From Nocardia albiluteola (GTDB taxonomy: Bacteria; Actinomycetota; Actinomycetes; Mycobacteriales; Mycobacteriaceae): 64,000 bases of DNA. The DNA is taken from NCBI RefSeq assembly GCF_018860155.1, contig NZ_JAHKNI010000001.1:261333-325332 (forward strand). The letters are read 5' to 3'. Position 1 is the first letter of the stretch; the number at the start of each line of letters is the position of its first letter. The notes beneath the pieces are model-generated. The model was not told the origin of the DNA and made no database searches. It saw only the letters and a program-made list of their open reading frames with translations. This document shows positions 38,238 through 48,752 of the stretch, piece by piece. The position numbers and the translations under genes are program-made.

Positions 38238-38591
38238 CTAACCCCATCCCAACTCATGGAGCCGGTCTTCGTCAATCCCGAAGTAGTGAGCAATCTCATG
38301 GATCACCGTGATCGCCACCTCTTCGACCACTTCCTGTGCGGTGTCACATATCTCGAGAATCGGCTCGCGAAAGATGGTGATGGTATCCGGAAGTGCGCCG
38401 CCGTACTGGCTGTCGATCCGGTCGGTCAGGGCGATGCCGTGATAGAGGCCCAGCAGGTGCGGATCCCGCCGATCGCGGGGCTCGATCAGAACCACCACGT
38501 TGTCGATGGCGTGGGCCAGCCCCGGGGGAATCCGATCCAGGGCGTCGCCGACCAGTTCCTCGAACCGGTCCTCGGGCATCGATACCGGCAT
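38238..38591 (-). CDS. Zincin-like metallopeptidase family protein
   Basis: 117 residues. The zinc motif HEIAHYFGIDEDRLHELGWG is at the C-terminal end, preceded by TITIFREPILEICDTA. This is the small metallopeptidase family (PF06262) near serS in mycobacteria (Rv3836). The substrate is unknown. The septum-formation gene lies 12 bases upstream on the same strand, so the two are likely co-transcribed. Confidence 0.9.
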   Translation of the reverse strand: MPVSMPEDRFEELVGDALDRIPPGLAHAIDNVVVLIEPRDRRDPHLLGLYHGIALTDRIDSQYGGALPDTITIFREPILEICDTAQEVVEEVAITVIHEIAHYFGIDEDRLHELGWG

Positions 38592-38603
38592 CGCGGCCCG
38601 GGC

Positions 38604-39794
38604 CTACCCCGGCACCCGGGCGGGTGCGGCGCCCGGCAGCGGGCTGGGGGTCGAGCGGCCCGAGCTCGGCGGCGCGACCGGGGCCTGACCGTCGATGAGG
38701 ATGCTGCCCTTGGCCGCCCCGGTGATCGCGGAGAAGCCCTCGGCGGCACCCTTGCCGACCAGACAGTTCAGCCGGTGGCTGCCGACCAGCCAGCTGCGCG
38801 GGTCGATGCTGTCCCAGAAGATGGTCAGCGTCTTCTTGATGAGTGCGTCCGACCCGCCGAGGTAACTCGCGGCGACGCGGGCGCACTGCTGCTGCATGTA
38901 CTTGTCCTGATCGCTGCTCGCCGGCGGGGCGCCGTTGAACTGGGTGCCCAGGTCGACCGCCGACATCACCTCGTAGGCATGGGGTTTGGCGCAGTCGACG
39001 GGCTCGTTGGTGGGCAGGCTCTGGTTGATGCCGATGCAGGTGCCCGGATCGAAGGTGCGGGACTGGTCGCTGTCGCGCACGCGGCCGACGGTCTGCTGGG
39101 TGGCGTTGCCGGTGGCGCTGATCAGCTGCAGGCCGCAGCGGATGTCGCGGTCCCCGCCGGTCCAGGCCGGTTCGCCGGGATTGATCATGCCGACCACGAA
39201 ACGGCCGCGCGGGTCGAGCCGCCCGCCCAGGTAGGCCTGGGCCGCGGTGACGCAGTGCTCGTCGCGCAGCTCGGCGAACCGCAGCGAATCCGGGAAGCGG
39301 GTGCCCGGGCCGAACTCGCGGCCCGGGTAGTCGCTCAGGTTGATGTCGGCGGTCACCTCGAACAGGTGCTTGGCGGCGCAGTTGACCTTGGACAGGTCGA
39401 GGGTCTTCGGATCGGTCCAGTTCAGGCAGTCGCCCGCCGCGGCGGTGCCGAACGCGGAATCGACGCGGGCGCCGGTGGTGCCGCCGCCGGGATCGTGCGT
39501 CTCGAGCCCGTGCGAGCTCCGGAACCCGGAGATGGACAGCGTCACCACCGCGGCGACTACCGCGCCGACGGCGACCGCGGCCAGGCCCCAGCGCATCTTG
39601 TGCGCGGGCAGGTGGGAGCGCGCCGCGGCCCGGGAGCGAGTGGCCGCGCGCGAGCGTCCGGCCGCGCGGGGCGGGGCCGGCTCGGGGCCGGGCTGCTCCC
39701 AGTCGGGGTCGGATTCCATCCACTCGGAGGCCGAGTCGTCCCAGTCGGGCTCGGATCCGGGTTCGGGCGCCTGTGACGCATGATCGGAGGGCAT
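38604..39794 (-). CDS. Septum formation-family membrane protein
   Basis: 396 residues from ATG 39794. An acidic, Pro/Trp-rich cytoplasmic head ([19 protein letters not shown]) is followed by Arg/Ala repeats, one membrane helix ([20 protein letters not shown]) and an outside part with paired Cys in two similar repeats (GDCLNWTDP ... HLFEV and GTCIGINQS ... [11 protein letters not shown]). That is the Septum_form layout (PF13845), as in Rv3835. A Pro/Ser tail ends the protein. A link to division rests on the family name only. Confidence 0.82.
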   Translation of the reverse strand: MPSDHASQAPEPGSEPDWDDSASEWMESDPDWEQPGPEPAPPRAAGRSRAATRSRAAARSHLPAHKMRWGLAAVAVGAVVAAVVTLSISGFRSSHGLETHDPGGGTTGARVDSAFGTAAAGDCLNWTDPKTLDLSKVNCAAKHLFEVTADINLSDYPGREFGPGTRFPDSLRFAELRDEHCVTAAQAYLGGRLDPRGRFVVGMINPGEPAWTGGDRDIRCGLQLISATGNATQQTVGRVRDSDQSRTFDPGTCIGINQSLPTNEPVDCAKPHAYEVMSAVDLGTQFNGAPPASSDQDKYMQQQCARVAASYLGGSDALIKKTLTIFWDSIDPRSWLVGSHRLNCLVGKGAAEGFSAITGAAKGSILIDGQAPVAPPSSGRSTPSPLPGAAPARVPG

Positions 39795-39911
39795 CGCGGT
39801 CCATCATGTCAGCGCGGGCGCCGGGTCGCTACGACAGGTTGCGGTGACCACCGCGGACCCCGGCGGGACCTGCGGAATATCGGTGGACGCGCCCCATTAG
39901 GCTGGTTGCTT

Positions 39912-41171
39912 ATGATCGACCTCCGATTCCTGCGCGAGAACCCCGACGTCGTGCGCGCCTCGCAGCGAGCCCGCGGCGAGGATCCGGCGCTGGTGGATGC
40001 CCTGCTCGAGGCCGACGCCGCCCGCCGCGCCGCGGTCGCGACCGCCGACACGCTGCGCGCCGAGCAGAAGGCGCTGGGTAAGAAGGTCGGCAAGGCGTCC
40101 CCGGACGAGCGCCCCGCGCTGCTGGCCCAGGGCCAGGAGCTCTCGGCGAAGGTCAAGGAGGCCGAGGCGGCAGAGAAGGCCGCGGACGCCGAATTCGACA
40201 CCGCGCATCGCGCGCTGCCCAACGTCGTCCAGGAGGGCGCGCCCGCCGGTGGCGAGGACGACTACATCGTGCTCGATACCGTCGGGGCCACACCCGAATT
40301 CGACTTCACCCCGAAGGACCACGTGGAGCTCGGCGAGTCGCTCGGGCTGTTCGACATGGAGCGCGGGGCCAAGGTGTCCGGTGCCCGGTTCTACTTCCTC
40401 ACCGGTTACGGCGCGCTGCTGCAGCTGGGCCTGCTGCAGCTGGCCGCGCAGCGGGCGATGGCCAACGGATTCACGATGATGATCCCGCCGGTGCTGGTGC
40501 GTCCGGAGATCATGGCGGGCACCGGGTTCCTGGGGCAGCACGCCGCCGAGGTCTACCACCTGGAGGAGGACGACCTGTACCTGGTCGGCACCTCGGAGGT
40601 GCCGCTGGCGGGATACCACTCGGGCGAGATCCTGGATCTGTCGAACGGCCCGAAGCGCTACGCGGGCTGGTCGTCGTGCTTCCGGCGGGAGGCGGGCAGC
40701 TACGGCAAGGACACCCGCGGCATCATCCGCGTGCATCAGTTCGACAAGGTCGAGATGTTCGTCTACTGCAAGCCGGAGGAGGCCGACGCCGAGCACCGGC
40801 GGCTGCTGGCCTGGGAGCAGGAGATGCTCGCCGCGATCGAGGTGCCGTACCGGGTGATCGACGTGGCCGCGGGCGATCTGGGCAGCTCGGCGGCGCGCAA
40901 ATTCGACTGCGAGGCGTGGGTTCCCACCCAGCAGACCTATCGCGAGCTCACCTCGACCTCGAACTGCACCACCTTCCAGGGCCGCAGGCTCTCGGTTCGC
41001 CACCGCGACGAGAACGGCAAACCGCAGATCACCGCGACCCTCAACGGCACCCTGGCAACCACCCGCTGGATCGTGGCGCTGCTCGAGAACCACCAGCGCG
41101 CCGACGGTTCGGTGCGGGTGCCCGCGGCGCTCGTGCCCTTCGTTGGTAAGGACGTGCTCGAGGCCGTATAG
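39912..41171 (+). CDS. serS: Seryl-tRNA synthetase
   Basis: 419 residues from ATG 39912. The N-terminal coiled-coil tRNA-binding arm covers about 28-105. The class II core follows: motif 1 ([19 protein letters not shown]), [10 protein letters not shown], motif 2 ([19 protein letters not shown]) and motif 3 ([17 protein letters not shown]). It charges tRNA-Ser and tRNA-Sec. The divergent neighbour is the septum-formation gene. Confidence 0.97.
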   Translation: MIDLRFLRENPDVVRASQRARGEDPALVDALLEADAARRAAVATADTLRAEQKALGKKVGKASPDERPALLAQGQELSAKVKEAEAAEKAADAEFDTAHRALPNVVQEGAPAGGEDDYIVLDTVGATPEFDFTPKDHVELGESLGLFDMERGAKVSGARFYFLTGYGALLQLGLLQLAAQRAMANGFTMMIPPVLVRPEIMAGTGFLGQHAAEVYHLEEDDLYLVGTSEVPLAGYHSGEILDLSNGPKRYAGWSSCFRREAGSYGKDTRGIIRVHQFDKVEMFVYCKPEEADAEHRRLLAWEQEMLAAIEVPYRVIDVAAGDLGSSAARKFDCEAWVPTQQTYRELTSTSNCTTFQGRRLSVRHRDENGKPQITATLNGTLATTRWIVALLENHQRADGSVRVPAALVPFVGKDVLEAV

Positions 41172-41319
41172 CGCGGCGTCTCGTGGTAGCTGATGATTAG
41201 CGATCTATTTCCGCAGGGTGCCCCGGCCGCGCGGAGCATGCGTGAACGGTGTGCGCGAAGGTGGGACGGCCGACTTTGCCCGTCGATTCCTGCGGATGTG
41301 ACTACTGCCCAGGACAACT

Positions 41320-43189
41320 GTGTCTAGGCTAGGCAGCGTGCGCGGATTCGGCTCTCGCGGCGATACCCGGACGCGGGTGCGGACGGCTTCGGCGCTAGCG
41401 ACGGCAATGGTGATGGCCCGGACCACCGGTGCGTTTTACGTCATGGGTGGGGTGCTGGGCCTGTTGCTCACTGCCTTCGCCCCGGGCGAGGACGGCAATC
41501 GGCCCCTGGTGGGCGGCGCGGCGGCGGTGGCCCTGCTCCTGGGGGTCAGCCTGTTGATCTGGGGCCCGCAGCTGCCGCATTCGATTCACCACGGCTATGT
41601 CGCGGTGGCCACGGTCCTGGTGACGATCGCGGTGCACTGGTTCCCCAATACCGTCGGCGCGATCAGCCTGGCGGCGTTCTACGTGTTCATCGCCTGCGAT
41701 GCCGCGATTTTCTTTGCCTGGCAATGGGTTGCGGCGCACATGGTGTTCGCGCTGGCGCTGTGCCTGTGGGTGGTGCCCTCGCGCGGGCTGCCGTGGTGGT
41801 CGGGCATGATTCCGGCGGGGGTCACCTTCGGGGTCGCCGTCGTGGTCGGGATCCTGACCCGGATGGCCTCGGACGCCGATATCGACGTGCTCACCGGACT
41901 GCTGAACCGGCGCGGTTTCGATCGCGCGCTGGCCGCCGCGATCGGGCACGCCACCCGCACCGGTCAGGGGCTGGCGCTGGTACTGGTGGATCTGGACCGC
42001 TTCCAGAAGATCAACGACCACCTCGGCCACCGGGCCGGCGACGCGGTGCTGCAGCGGGTGGGCGACACGTGGTCCAAACTGCTCGGGCCGGATCAGCGGC
42101 TGGCCCGTTACGGCGGCGACGCGTTCGCCCTGCTGCTGCCCAACACCACTGAACAGGCCGCGATACTGCTCACCGAGCAGCTGCGGGCGGCGGTCACCAC
42201 CGGATGCTCGGCGGGCGTGACCTCCTGGCAGTCGGGCGAGTCCGGGTCGCTGCTGGTGAGCCGCGCGGATGTCGGCCTGTACCGGGCCAAGCAGGCCGGG
42301 CGCAACCGCACCGTGCTCGAGTCCTCGCGGCAGCTGCCGCTGGCGGTGGAGCTGCGCGAGGCCATCGACAAGGGCGCCCTGGACGTGCACTACCAGCCGA
42401 TCGTGAGCCTGAGCGAGGGCGGGGGCAGCCGCGCGGTCGGCGTGGAGGCGCTGCTGCGCTGGTCCTCCAGCGCCCAGCCGGACGTGACGACCGAGGGCCT
42501 GATCCGGGTTGGCCGAGGAATACGACCTGATCTCCGACCTGGACGAGCTGGTCCTGCGTCGGGCGTGCGCGGACGCCGCCCGCCTGCAGGAGACCTTCGC
42601 CCAGCTCGATCTCACGCTGAATGTCAACGTGAGCGGCCTCGAACTGGCCGAATCCGACTATGCCGACCGGGTTTCCGGGATCCTGTCCGATACCGGCTGG
42701 CCCGCCGACCAGCTCGTGCTGGAGGTCACCGAGAGCGAGCTGGCGGCCGAATCCCACACGGCCATCGGGAATCTCAACACGCTGCGCGATCGCGGGGTGC
42801 GCATCGCGATCGACGATTTCGGCACCGGGTACTCCTCGCTGAGCCGCCTGGCCACGATTCCCAGCGACATCCTCAAGGTCGACCAGTCGTTCGTGGCGGC
42901 TATCCGGTCCGATACCCCGGCCCCGCCGCTGCTGGGTATCATTGCCGCACTCAGTAAGTCGCTGGATCTGCAGGTGATCGCCGAGGGCGTGGAGACCGAG
43001 TACCAGGCCGCGGTGCTCACCGAGCTCGGTTTCGCCCTGGCCCAGGGCTACCACTACAGCGATTCGCAGCCGGTCGCCGACCTGATCAGCGATCTCAACG
43101 TTCAGCACGGCCTGGTCGGCGCGGGAGCGCCGGAGCACGAGTTCTCCAGCAACGGCTGGATTCCCGTCGATACCGGTTACGATTCATAG
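41320..43189 (+). pseudogene. GGDEF/EAL protein split by a frameshift
   Basis: The first frame (from GTG 41320 or 41338) gives five or six membrane helices, a GGDEF domain with a degenerate YGGDAF (Glu replaced by Ala, about 42110) and the start of an EAL domain (VGVEALLRW). At 42509-42510 an extra T in GGGTTGGCC shifts the frame; the second frame, from 42509 to 43189, holds the rest: NVNVSGLEL, LEVTESEL, IDDFGTGYSS, ILKVDQSF, VIAEGVET. All EAL catalytic residues are there across both frames. A TTG at 42509 could start a separate 226-residue protein. It would degrade c-di-GMP if joined. Confidence 0.85.
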
Positions 43190-43216
43190 CCGGTCGGAGG
43201 GAATCGAGCGGCAAGG

Positions 43217-43235
43217 CCGCGGAGGAGTTCCGCGG
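43217..43235. terminator. Possible hairpin between convergent genes
   Basis: CCGCGGA and TCCGCGG with a 5-base loop between the EAL gene and the Rieske gene. A short stem, so only possible. Confidence 0.4.
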
Positions 43236-43251
43236 GCTCCGGTAGCTGCGA

Positions 43252-44787
43252 TCAGAGCTTGCGCGAACGCAATTCGTGCCCCTTGGAGGTCTTGCACCGC
43301 CCCGACTCCAGATCCCACTGCCAGCCGTGCAGGTTGCAGGTGAGCGTGTTGCCCTCCACCACACCGAATTTCGACAGATCGGCCTTGAGGTGGGGGCAGC
43401 GGCGCTGCACCTCCCACCCGGCGAGCTCGCACGAGGCCGAATCGTCGTGGGCCTCGGAGAACCAGCCGTCGGCGTAGGCGATCCGCTCGTCGGTGAGGCA
43501 TTTGAAGAACGTGTAGAGGAATTCGTTGTAGCCGCCGATGCGCCACGCCTGGAACCGGGTGGACAGGAAGATGGTGTTCACCCAGTCGGGCTCGCGATCG
43601 CGCAGCACGGTGCGCACCAGCTGCGGTTCGATGCGGAAGCCGTAGCGGTACCTGCCCTCTCCCTCGATCGGCTCGCGCACCGCTCGCTTGGGGAAGTCCA
43701 GGACGAAGGTCTCCTCGCCCAGCACCAGGCCGACCGGATAGCCGATGCCGTCACAGATCAGGTCGCTCTGGGCCATGATCGGCTCGAACAGGTCCTTGAG
43801 TTGGGGTAGCAGCGGCTCGGAATCCGTTGCCCAGGTGGCCTTCTCGGACGCCAGGACCGGCGCCATGCGCTGGGCCATCGCCTCGATGTAGCCGGCCTTG
43901 TCGCCGTAGATCTCGTCCGGATCGACCGGGTGCTGCAATTCCAGTTCGGCCCCGCGCACATCGGCGACCGAGCCCGGAATCATCAGCACGCCACCGGTAT
44001 TGCCGTGGATGCGCATCTGCTCCAGGAACACCGCCTGATCGGGGAAGATGTTGCCCTCGTCGCCGCGGTCGTCGTTCAGGTAGCGCAGCTGCTCGTCCAG
44101 GAAGACCGGCGGACCGGCCGAGGGCACCACCCAGGTGGCCCCGACCTGCTCGATGTAGCTGCGCGCCCGGTCCATGCCGCGCTGGCGCTTCTGCTTGCCG
44201 AAATTCGACTTGGTGCGCGCGGGGATGTCGTAGACCATCGGGTACCAGATCGCGCCCGAGTACTGCAGCAGGTGGATGTCCACGTGGCCGAACGCGTCGT
44301 GCAGCACGTCCATGTCGACCGGGCGCGCGTCGTTCATGTTGAAGCAGACCGTCTCGCCGTCGGACACGACCAGCCCGGAGTCGCCGATCGGCCCGTCGGC
44401 GGGCGCGCGCAGCGCGATGATCATGACGTCCATGTCGCCGCCGGGACCGGTGACGGTGTGCTTGACCGAGTTCTCGGTCTCGACGAACTTCGTGAAGCCC
44501 ACCTTCTCGAGCTCGCGGCGCAGATCCGGCACCGGATAGTCCGGCAGTAGTACGGTGGCGTCCTTGCTGACGTGCTCGGCCAGATGCTTGGCGTCGAAGT
44601 GGTCGCGGTGCAGGTGCGAGACGTAGAGGAAGTCGCAGTTGCCCAGCTCGTCCCAGTCCAGACGGGTGTTGTCGGGGAACGGGAACCATGAGCCGAAGTA
44701 CGCCGGGTTGACCCAGGGGTCGCAGAGGATGGTCCCGGCCGCGGTGCGGATGTGGAATCCGGCGTGTCCGACACTGGTGATCTGCAC
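43252..44787 (-). CDS. Metallo-beta-lactamase-fold hydrolase fused to a Rieske domain
   Basis: 511 residues from GTG 44787 (AGGAGG upstream). The N-terminal two thirds is an MBL fold: VSHLHRDHFDAKHLAEHV (the HxHxDH site, about residues 60-66). The C-terminal about 100 residues hold a Rieske [2Fe-2S] site: RRCPHLKADLSKF and CNLHGWQWD (C-x-H and C-x2-H). The mix recalls CMP-N-acetylneuraminate hydroxylase, which has the Rieske part first; here the order is reversed. It is likely a redox oxygenase or hydrolase of unknown substrate. Confidence 0.85.
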   Translation of the reverse strand: MQITSVGHAGFHIRTAAGTILCDPWVNPAYFGSWFPFPDNTRLDWDELGNCDFLYVSHLHRDHFDAKHLAEHVSKDATVLLPDYPVPDLRRELEKVGFTKFVETENSVKHTVTGPGGDMDVMIIALRAPADGPIGDSGLVVSDGETVCFNMNDARPVDMDVLHDAFGHVDIHLLQYSGAIWYPMVYDIPARTKSNFGKQKRQRGMDRARSYIEQVGATWVVPSAGPPVFLDEQLRYLNDDRGDEGNIFPDQAVFLEQMRIHGNTGGVLMIPGSVADVRGAELELQHPVDPDEIYGDKAGYIEAMAQRMAPVLASEKATWATDSEPLLPQLKDLFEPIMAQSDLICDGIGYPVGLVLGEETFVLDFPKRAVREPIEGEGRYRYGFRIEPQLVRTVLRDREPDWVNTIFLSTRFQAWRIGGYNEFLYTFFKCLTDERIAYADGWFSEAHDDSASCELAGWEVQRRCPHLKADLSKFGVVEGNTLTCNLHGWQWDLESGRCKTSKGHELRSRKL

Positions 44788-44864
44788 GAACTTCCTCCTG
44801 AGGTTGCCAGCCACCCAGGGTACTGGTTTGCGGGATGCGGTGCCCTTGCGGGGAGAGGGCGCCC

Positions 44865-45782
44865 CTAGGGTGCTACGGCACCGATGCAGTAACCCTGCTT
44901 GCCGTCCTTCAGGGTGAATGTCCGATCCTGCTGCGACCCGAGCGCGGTGAGAACCGGCGCGGAGACCTTGATGTAGGCGCCTCGCGGGGCTTCGGAGGTG
45001 ATCGCCTGGTCGACGAACGATTCGACTCCGCCGAGCATGCCGACGTCGAGGGCCGCCGGCGGCGCGGTCGGGTGGCCGCTGCCGCTGGGGTCCCAGGTGG
45101 CGGGGCCGGCCGGGCAGACCAGGGGATGCGTGGATTCCTTGTCGGCCGGGTTCAGCGGGGCGCCGGTGAGGCGGTCCAGGTAGCGGCGGACCGTGTGCCG
45201 CGCATCTGCGTCGTTGAAGCCCGGGTGCGTACCGGCCGGGAAGACCCGCGGGCACGCGTAGCCGCTGTCGATATCGGTGCGCTGGGCCACGACGGTGATC
45301 GGCGCGCGACCCGGGCCCGTCCAAGTGATCGCCGTACCGTCGTCGACGCCCGGTCGCGCCAGGGCGCTGAGGATGGCCCGCTTGTCGGTGTACATCGAAT
45401 CCACGTTCTGCGGCGCCATGGTCCAGCACTTGTCCTCGAGCCGGTCGGTCGGCAACGTCTGCAGGTCCATGGCCCATCGGGTGAGGGCGTCGGCGGCGTC
45501 GGAGTCGGGTTTGGTGAGCGAGACGGTGACCATGAGCTCGCCGGGTTTGGGCGTCAGCGCCGGTGCGGCGGCCGCCGAGGTCGTCGGCGTGGGCGTGGCC
45601 GAGGAGGCGGGGGGTTGCGGATCGTCGGTGCTGTAGTCCGTGCCCTCGATGCCCACCCGCGAGTCGCACCCGGCAATCAGGCATAGCGCCAGCCCGCCGA
45701 GCAGGGCCGCCAGCCCTGCCGTCCGTGCAGATCGGCCCGTGCGGAGGCCATGGTCGTGCGATGCCGGGCGAGGCAATTCCAC
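44865..45782 (-). CDS. Putative lipoprotein
   Basis: 305 residues from GTG 45782. A signal peptide with lipobox LCLIAGC (Cys about residue 39) is followed by a Pro/Ser/Thr/Ala spacer (PPASSATPTPTTSAAAAP) and a folded domain with Cys residues in KCWTMAP, YACPRVFPAG, LVCPAG and GYCIGAV. I do not recognise the domain. It should sit on the outer face of the membrane. It is divergent from the acyltransferase pair. Confidence 0.75.
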   Translation of the reverse strand: MELPRPASHDHGLRTGRSARTAGLAALLGGLALCLIAGCDSRVGIEGTDYSTDDPQPPASSATPTPTTSAAAAPALTPKPGELMVTVSLTKPDSDAADALTRWAMDLQTLPTDRLEDKCWTMAPQNVDSMYTDKRAILSALARPGVDDGTAITWTGPGRAPITVVAQRTDIDSGYACPRVFPAGTHPGFNDADARHTVRRYLDRLTGAPLNPADKESTHPLVCPAGPATWDPSGSGHPTAPPAALDVGMLGGVESFVDQAITSEAPRGAYIKVSAPVLTALGSQQDRTFTLKDGKQGYCIGAVAP

Positions 45783-45850
45783 TGCGGCGAACCTCTTTCG
45801 TCTGCGCGAGATGAGTGCACTACGTGACGGGGGTCTACGCTAGCGGAATT

Positions 45851-46636
45851 GTGGAACCCTTCTATAGGTCGATCATCGGCCTGGCCCGCACCGTCTTCTT
45901 CGCGCAGGGGCTGAAATTCGATGTCAGAGGGGCAGAGCGCATCCCCGCCGCCGGTGGCGCGGTCATCGCCATCAATCACACCGGGTACATGGACTTCACC
46001 TACGCCGGGCTGCCCGCGCGCACCCCGAAGCGGTACATCCGGTTCATGGCCAAGAAGGAGGTGTTCGACAGCGGGGTCTCCGGGCCGATCATGCGCGCGA
46101 TGCGCCATATTCCGGTGGATCGCTCGGCCGGGGCGGACTCCTACCGCGCCGCGCTGGACTACCTGCGCCGGGGCGAGCTCGTCGGTGTGTACCCCGAGGC
46201 GACGATCAGCCGCAGCTTCGAGATCAAGGGGTTCAAATCCGGTGCCGCCCGGATGGCGATCGAGGCCGGGGTGCCGATCGTCCCGATGGTGATCTGGGGC
46301 GCGCAGCGGGTGTGGACCAAGGGGTATCCGAAGCGGTTGGGGCGCACCAATACCCCGATCCGGATCCAGGTTGGCCAGCCGATCCAGCCGCCGTCCGCGC
46401 AGGGGGACATCACGGCCGCCGCGACCGAGCTCACCGAGCGGCTGCGCGCGACCATGCGGGAGATGCTCGCGCAGCTGCAGGAGGGTTATCAGCACGAGCC
46501 CGGCGCGTACTGGGTGCCAACCCGCCTGGGTGGTGGCGCGCCGACCCTCGAGGAGGCCGACGCGATGGACGCCGCCGAGGCCGCCGCGAAGGCCGCCGCA
46601 CGCCGGGAATCGACCCTGGATGGATCGGACCACTAG
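45851..46636 (+). CDS. 1-acylglycerol-3-phosphate acyltransferase-like protein
   Basis: 261 residues from GTG 45851 (start VEPFYRSIIGLAR as in mycobacterial homologues; a start at 45815 adds 12). PlsC motifs: INHTGYMDF (HxxxxD), GVYPEATISRSFEIKGFKSG, VPIVPMVIWG. It moves an acyl chain to lysophosphatidate or a related acceptor. With the next gene it forms the tandem pair seen in mycobacteria (Rv3815c-Rv3816c). Confidence 0.9.
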   Translation: MEPFYRSIIGLARTVFFAQGLKFDVRGAERIPAAGGAVIAINHTGYMDFTYAGLPARTPKRYIRFMAKKEVFDSGVSGPIMRAMRHIPVDRSAGADSYRAALDYLRRGELVGVYPEATISRSFEIKGFKSGAARMAIEAGVPIVPMVIWGAQRVWTKGYPKRLGRTNTPIRIQVGQPIQPPSAQGDITAAATELTERLRATMREMLAQLQEGYQHEPGAYWVPTRLGGGAPTLEEADAMDAAEAAAKAAARRESTLDGSDH

Positions 46637-46670
46637 GACGGACCGGGCATCGTCGCGTAGTTTCGTCGCT

Positions 46671-47453
46671 ATGGGACGGGAGCCTGTATTCGACGTCTTG
46701 GCGGGATTGGTCCACGGTGTGTGCTGGGCGCAGGGCCTGCGGCTCGATATCGCCGGGCAGGAGAACATTCCGCGCTCGGGCGGCGCCGTACTGGCCGTGA
46801 ACCACACGGCCTACCTGGACTTCATGGAGGTCGGGCTGGTGGGGCGCAAGTCGCACCGCAACGTCCGCTACATGATGAAGGCCGAGCTCGAGCACGGCAT
46901 CGTGGGCTGGTTGATGAAGCACTGCAAGGCGATCGGCGTCGATCGCGGTCACGGCGCGGAATCCTATGAGCGGGCGGTGACCGCGCTGCGCGAGGGCGAG
47001 ATCGTGGTGGTCTATCCCGAGGCCACCATCAGCCGGAGCTTCGAGCTCAAGGAATTCAAGTCGGGCGCGGCGCGCATGGCCGTCGAATCCGGCGTGCCGA
47101 TCGTGCCGATGACCATCTGGGGTGCCCAACGCATCTGGACCAAGGACATCCCGAAACAGCTGGGTCGCCATCGTTTTCCGATCCACATCCGCATCGGCGA
47201 GCCGCTGCCCGCGCCCGGTCACGAGCCCACCGCCGCGGCGGTCGACGCGCTGACCGCCGAATTGCATTCCCGCATGCAGGATCTGCTCGAGCGAGCCCAG
47301 CAGGGTTATGAGATGCCCACCGGCGCGCGCTGGGTGCCCGCCCGCCTCGGCGGCGGCGCGCCCACGCTGGAGCGGGCCGCGGTGCTGGAGCAGGAGGAAC
47401 TGGCCCGGCGACGGGCGGCCAGGGAGCAACGTCAGTCCGAAGAGAGCGCCTGA
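46671..47453 (+). CDS. 1-acylglycerol-3-phosphate acyltransferase-like protein (second copy)
   Basis: 260 residues from ATG 46671. It is a paralogue of the preceding gene, 34 bases downstream: VNHTAYLDF, VVYPEATISRSFELKEFKSG, VPIVPMTIWGAQRIW. Both end with GARWVPARLGGGAPTLE-type tails and an Ala/Glu/Arg-rich helix. No shared partner is coded nearby. The 47454-47641 gap that follows holds nothing I can support. Confidence 0.9.
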   Translation: MGREPVFDVLAGLVHGVCWAQGLRLDIAGQENIPRSGGAVLAVNHTAYLDFMEVGLVGRKSHRNVRYMMKAELEHGIVGWLMKHCKAIGVDRGHGAESYERAVTALREGEIVVVYPEATISRSFELKEFKSGAARMAVESGVPIVPMTIWGAQRIWTKDIPKQLGRHRFPIHIRIGEPLPAPGHEPTAAAVDALTAELHSRMQDLLERAQQGYEMPTGARWVPARLGGGAPTLERAAVLEQEELARRRAAREQRQSEESA

Positions 47454-47641
47454 GCCACACGGCGATCGACGATCCCGAACGGTCGAGGGTCGCCAACGGC
47501 GGTGTGCTGTATCCGGTGTAGGCGATAGCCGGCTCGTGCGTCCGCGCATCTTGCGGCCGGTTCGCAGCACCTGCGGCGATGGGTCGGCGTGGGTGTCGAT
47601 GGAGCGGCGGTCTGCCCGGCGGGTTGCGCGCTGTGGCCGCG

Positions 47642-48442
47642 TCAGGCCGCCGGTCGAACGGCGAGCAGCGATTGGCAGGGGGTCGGCGCGGGGAGGTTGC
47701 CGCCGAAGAATCGCGTGGGCACGGTGCCCATGAGGGCGCGGAAGTCGGCGGTCATATGCGACTGGTCGTAATAGCCCGCGGTGGCGGCGATCTCGGCCAG
47801 CGGGCCGCCCCCGGGCTCGGAGACGAGGCGCCGGATTCGGTCGATACGCACGAAATGCTTGGGGGACAACCCGATTCCGGTGGTGAACAGCGAGCGCAGG
47901 TGGCGTTCGCTCACGGCCAGGCGGGCGGCGATCTCGGGGATCGGCGCCGGGGCCGCGGCCATGGCCGACATCGCGGCGTCCAGCAGCGCGCGCCGGGAGC
48001 TGTCCGCCGGGTCGTCGGAGATGCGCTGTGGCAGTGCGTCTTGCAGTAGCGCCATCGCCTCGGTGAAGGAGCTGTTCAGTAGGCGGTCGGCGAATTCGCC
48101 CAGCGGTCCGGGCAATTCGTCGAGGTCGACGAGGCGGTCGGTGAGTTCGGCCGCGGGGACGCCCAGCAGCGGGCGGACCGCGCCCGGCGCGATGTGCAGG
48201 CGCAGGCAGGAGGCGGGCTCGTCCGCGGCGTTGTAGGACGCGCGGGTGCGCGGGCCGACGATCACGATGTCGCGGCGTCCCGTGACCTCGTGCCGCAGGG
48301 TCAATCGGGTTGCGGCGTCGGGAATGTGGGTGAACGGCAGGCCGGCGGCGTCGAGGGTGGGGATTTGCCCGGCCTGGCTGAACCAGGGCCGCAGCGCCCG
48401 CGGTACTCCCATCGAGCGCTCGTAGCGGTCGGCGGTGCGCAT
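47642..48442 (-). CDS. AraC-family transcriptional regulator
   Basis: 266 residues if begun at ATG 48442 (GGGGAA upstream); GTG 48664 is another choice. A C-terminal AraC double helix-turn-helix is clear: IAARLAVSERHLRSLFTTGI, GLSPKHFVRIDRIRRL, AATAGYYDQSHMTADFRALM. The N-terminal part is a cupin-like sensor without known ligand. It is divergent from an NmrA-like gene, which it may control. Confidence 0.83.
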   Translation of the reverse strand: MRTADRYERSMGVPRALRPWFSQAGQIPTLDAAGLPFTHIPDAATRLTLRHEVTGRRDIVIVGPRTRASYNAADEPASCLRLHIAPGAVRPLLGVPAAELTDRLVDLDELPGPLGEFADRLLNSSFTEAMALLQDALPQRISDDPADSSRRALLDAAMSAMAAAPAPIPEIAARLAVSERHLRSLFTTGIGLSPKHFVRIDRIRRLVSEPGGGPLAEIAATAGYYDQSHMTADFRALMGTVPTRFFGGNLPAPTPCQSLLAVRPAA

Positions 48443-48752
48443 GCCGGCGCGTTCCCCGCCGGGTGTGCGCGGACGCGCGGGGGTGCGACGGCGCGCGGAG
48501 GATATGGCGGGTCGCTCGTCCGGGGCCTTCGCCGGGCGCTCGGCCTCGTCCGCGCGGACACCCTCGATGCTCGGTATTCCGCGCGACTGCGGGGCGGGTG
48601 CGTCGGGGCGCGAGGTGATGCGCCGGCGCCCGGCGTTGGGCGTGCGGGTGAGCGGGGTGGTCACCCGATCCACTGTAGGCCTCGTCGGTCCGGTGCGGGT
48701 TGTGCCGATTTTTCCTATAGGTGCAGGTAGTTGGGACGGCAGAGTCGGATGC

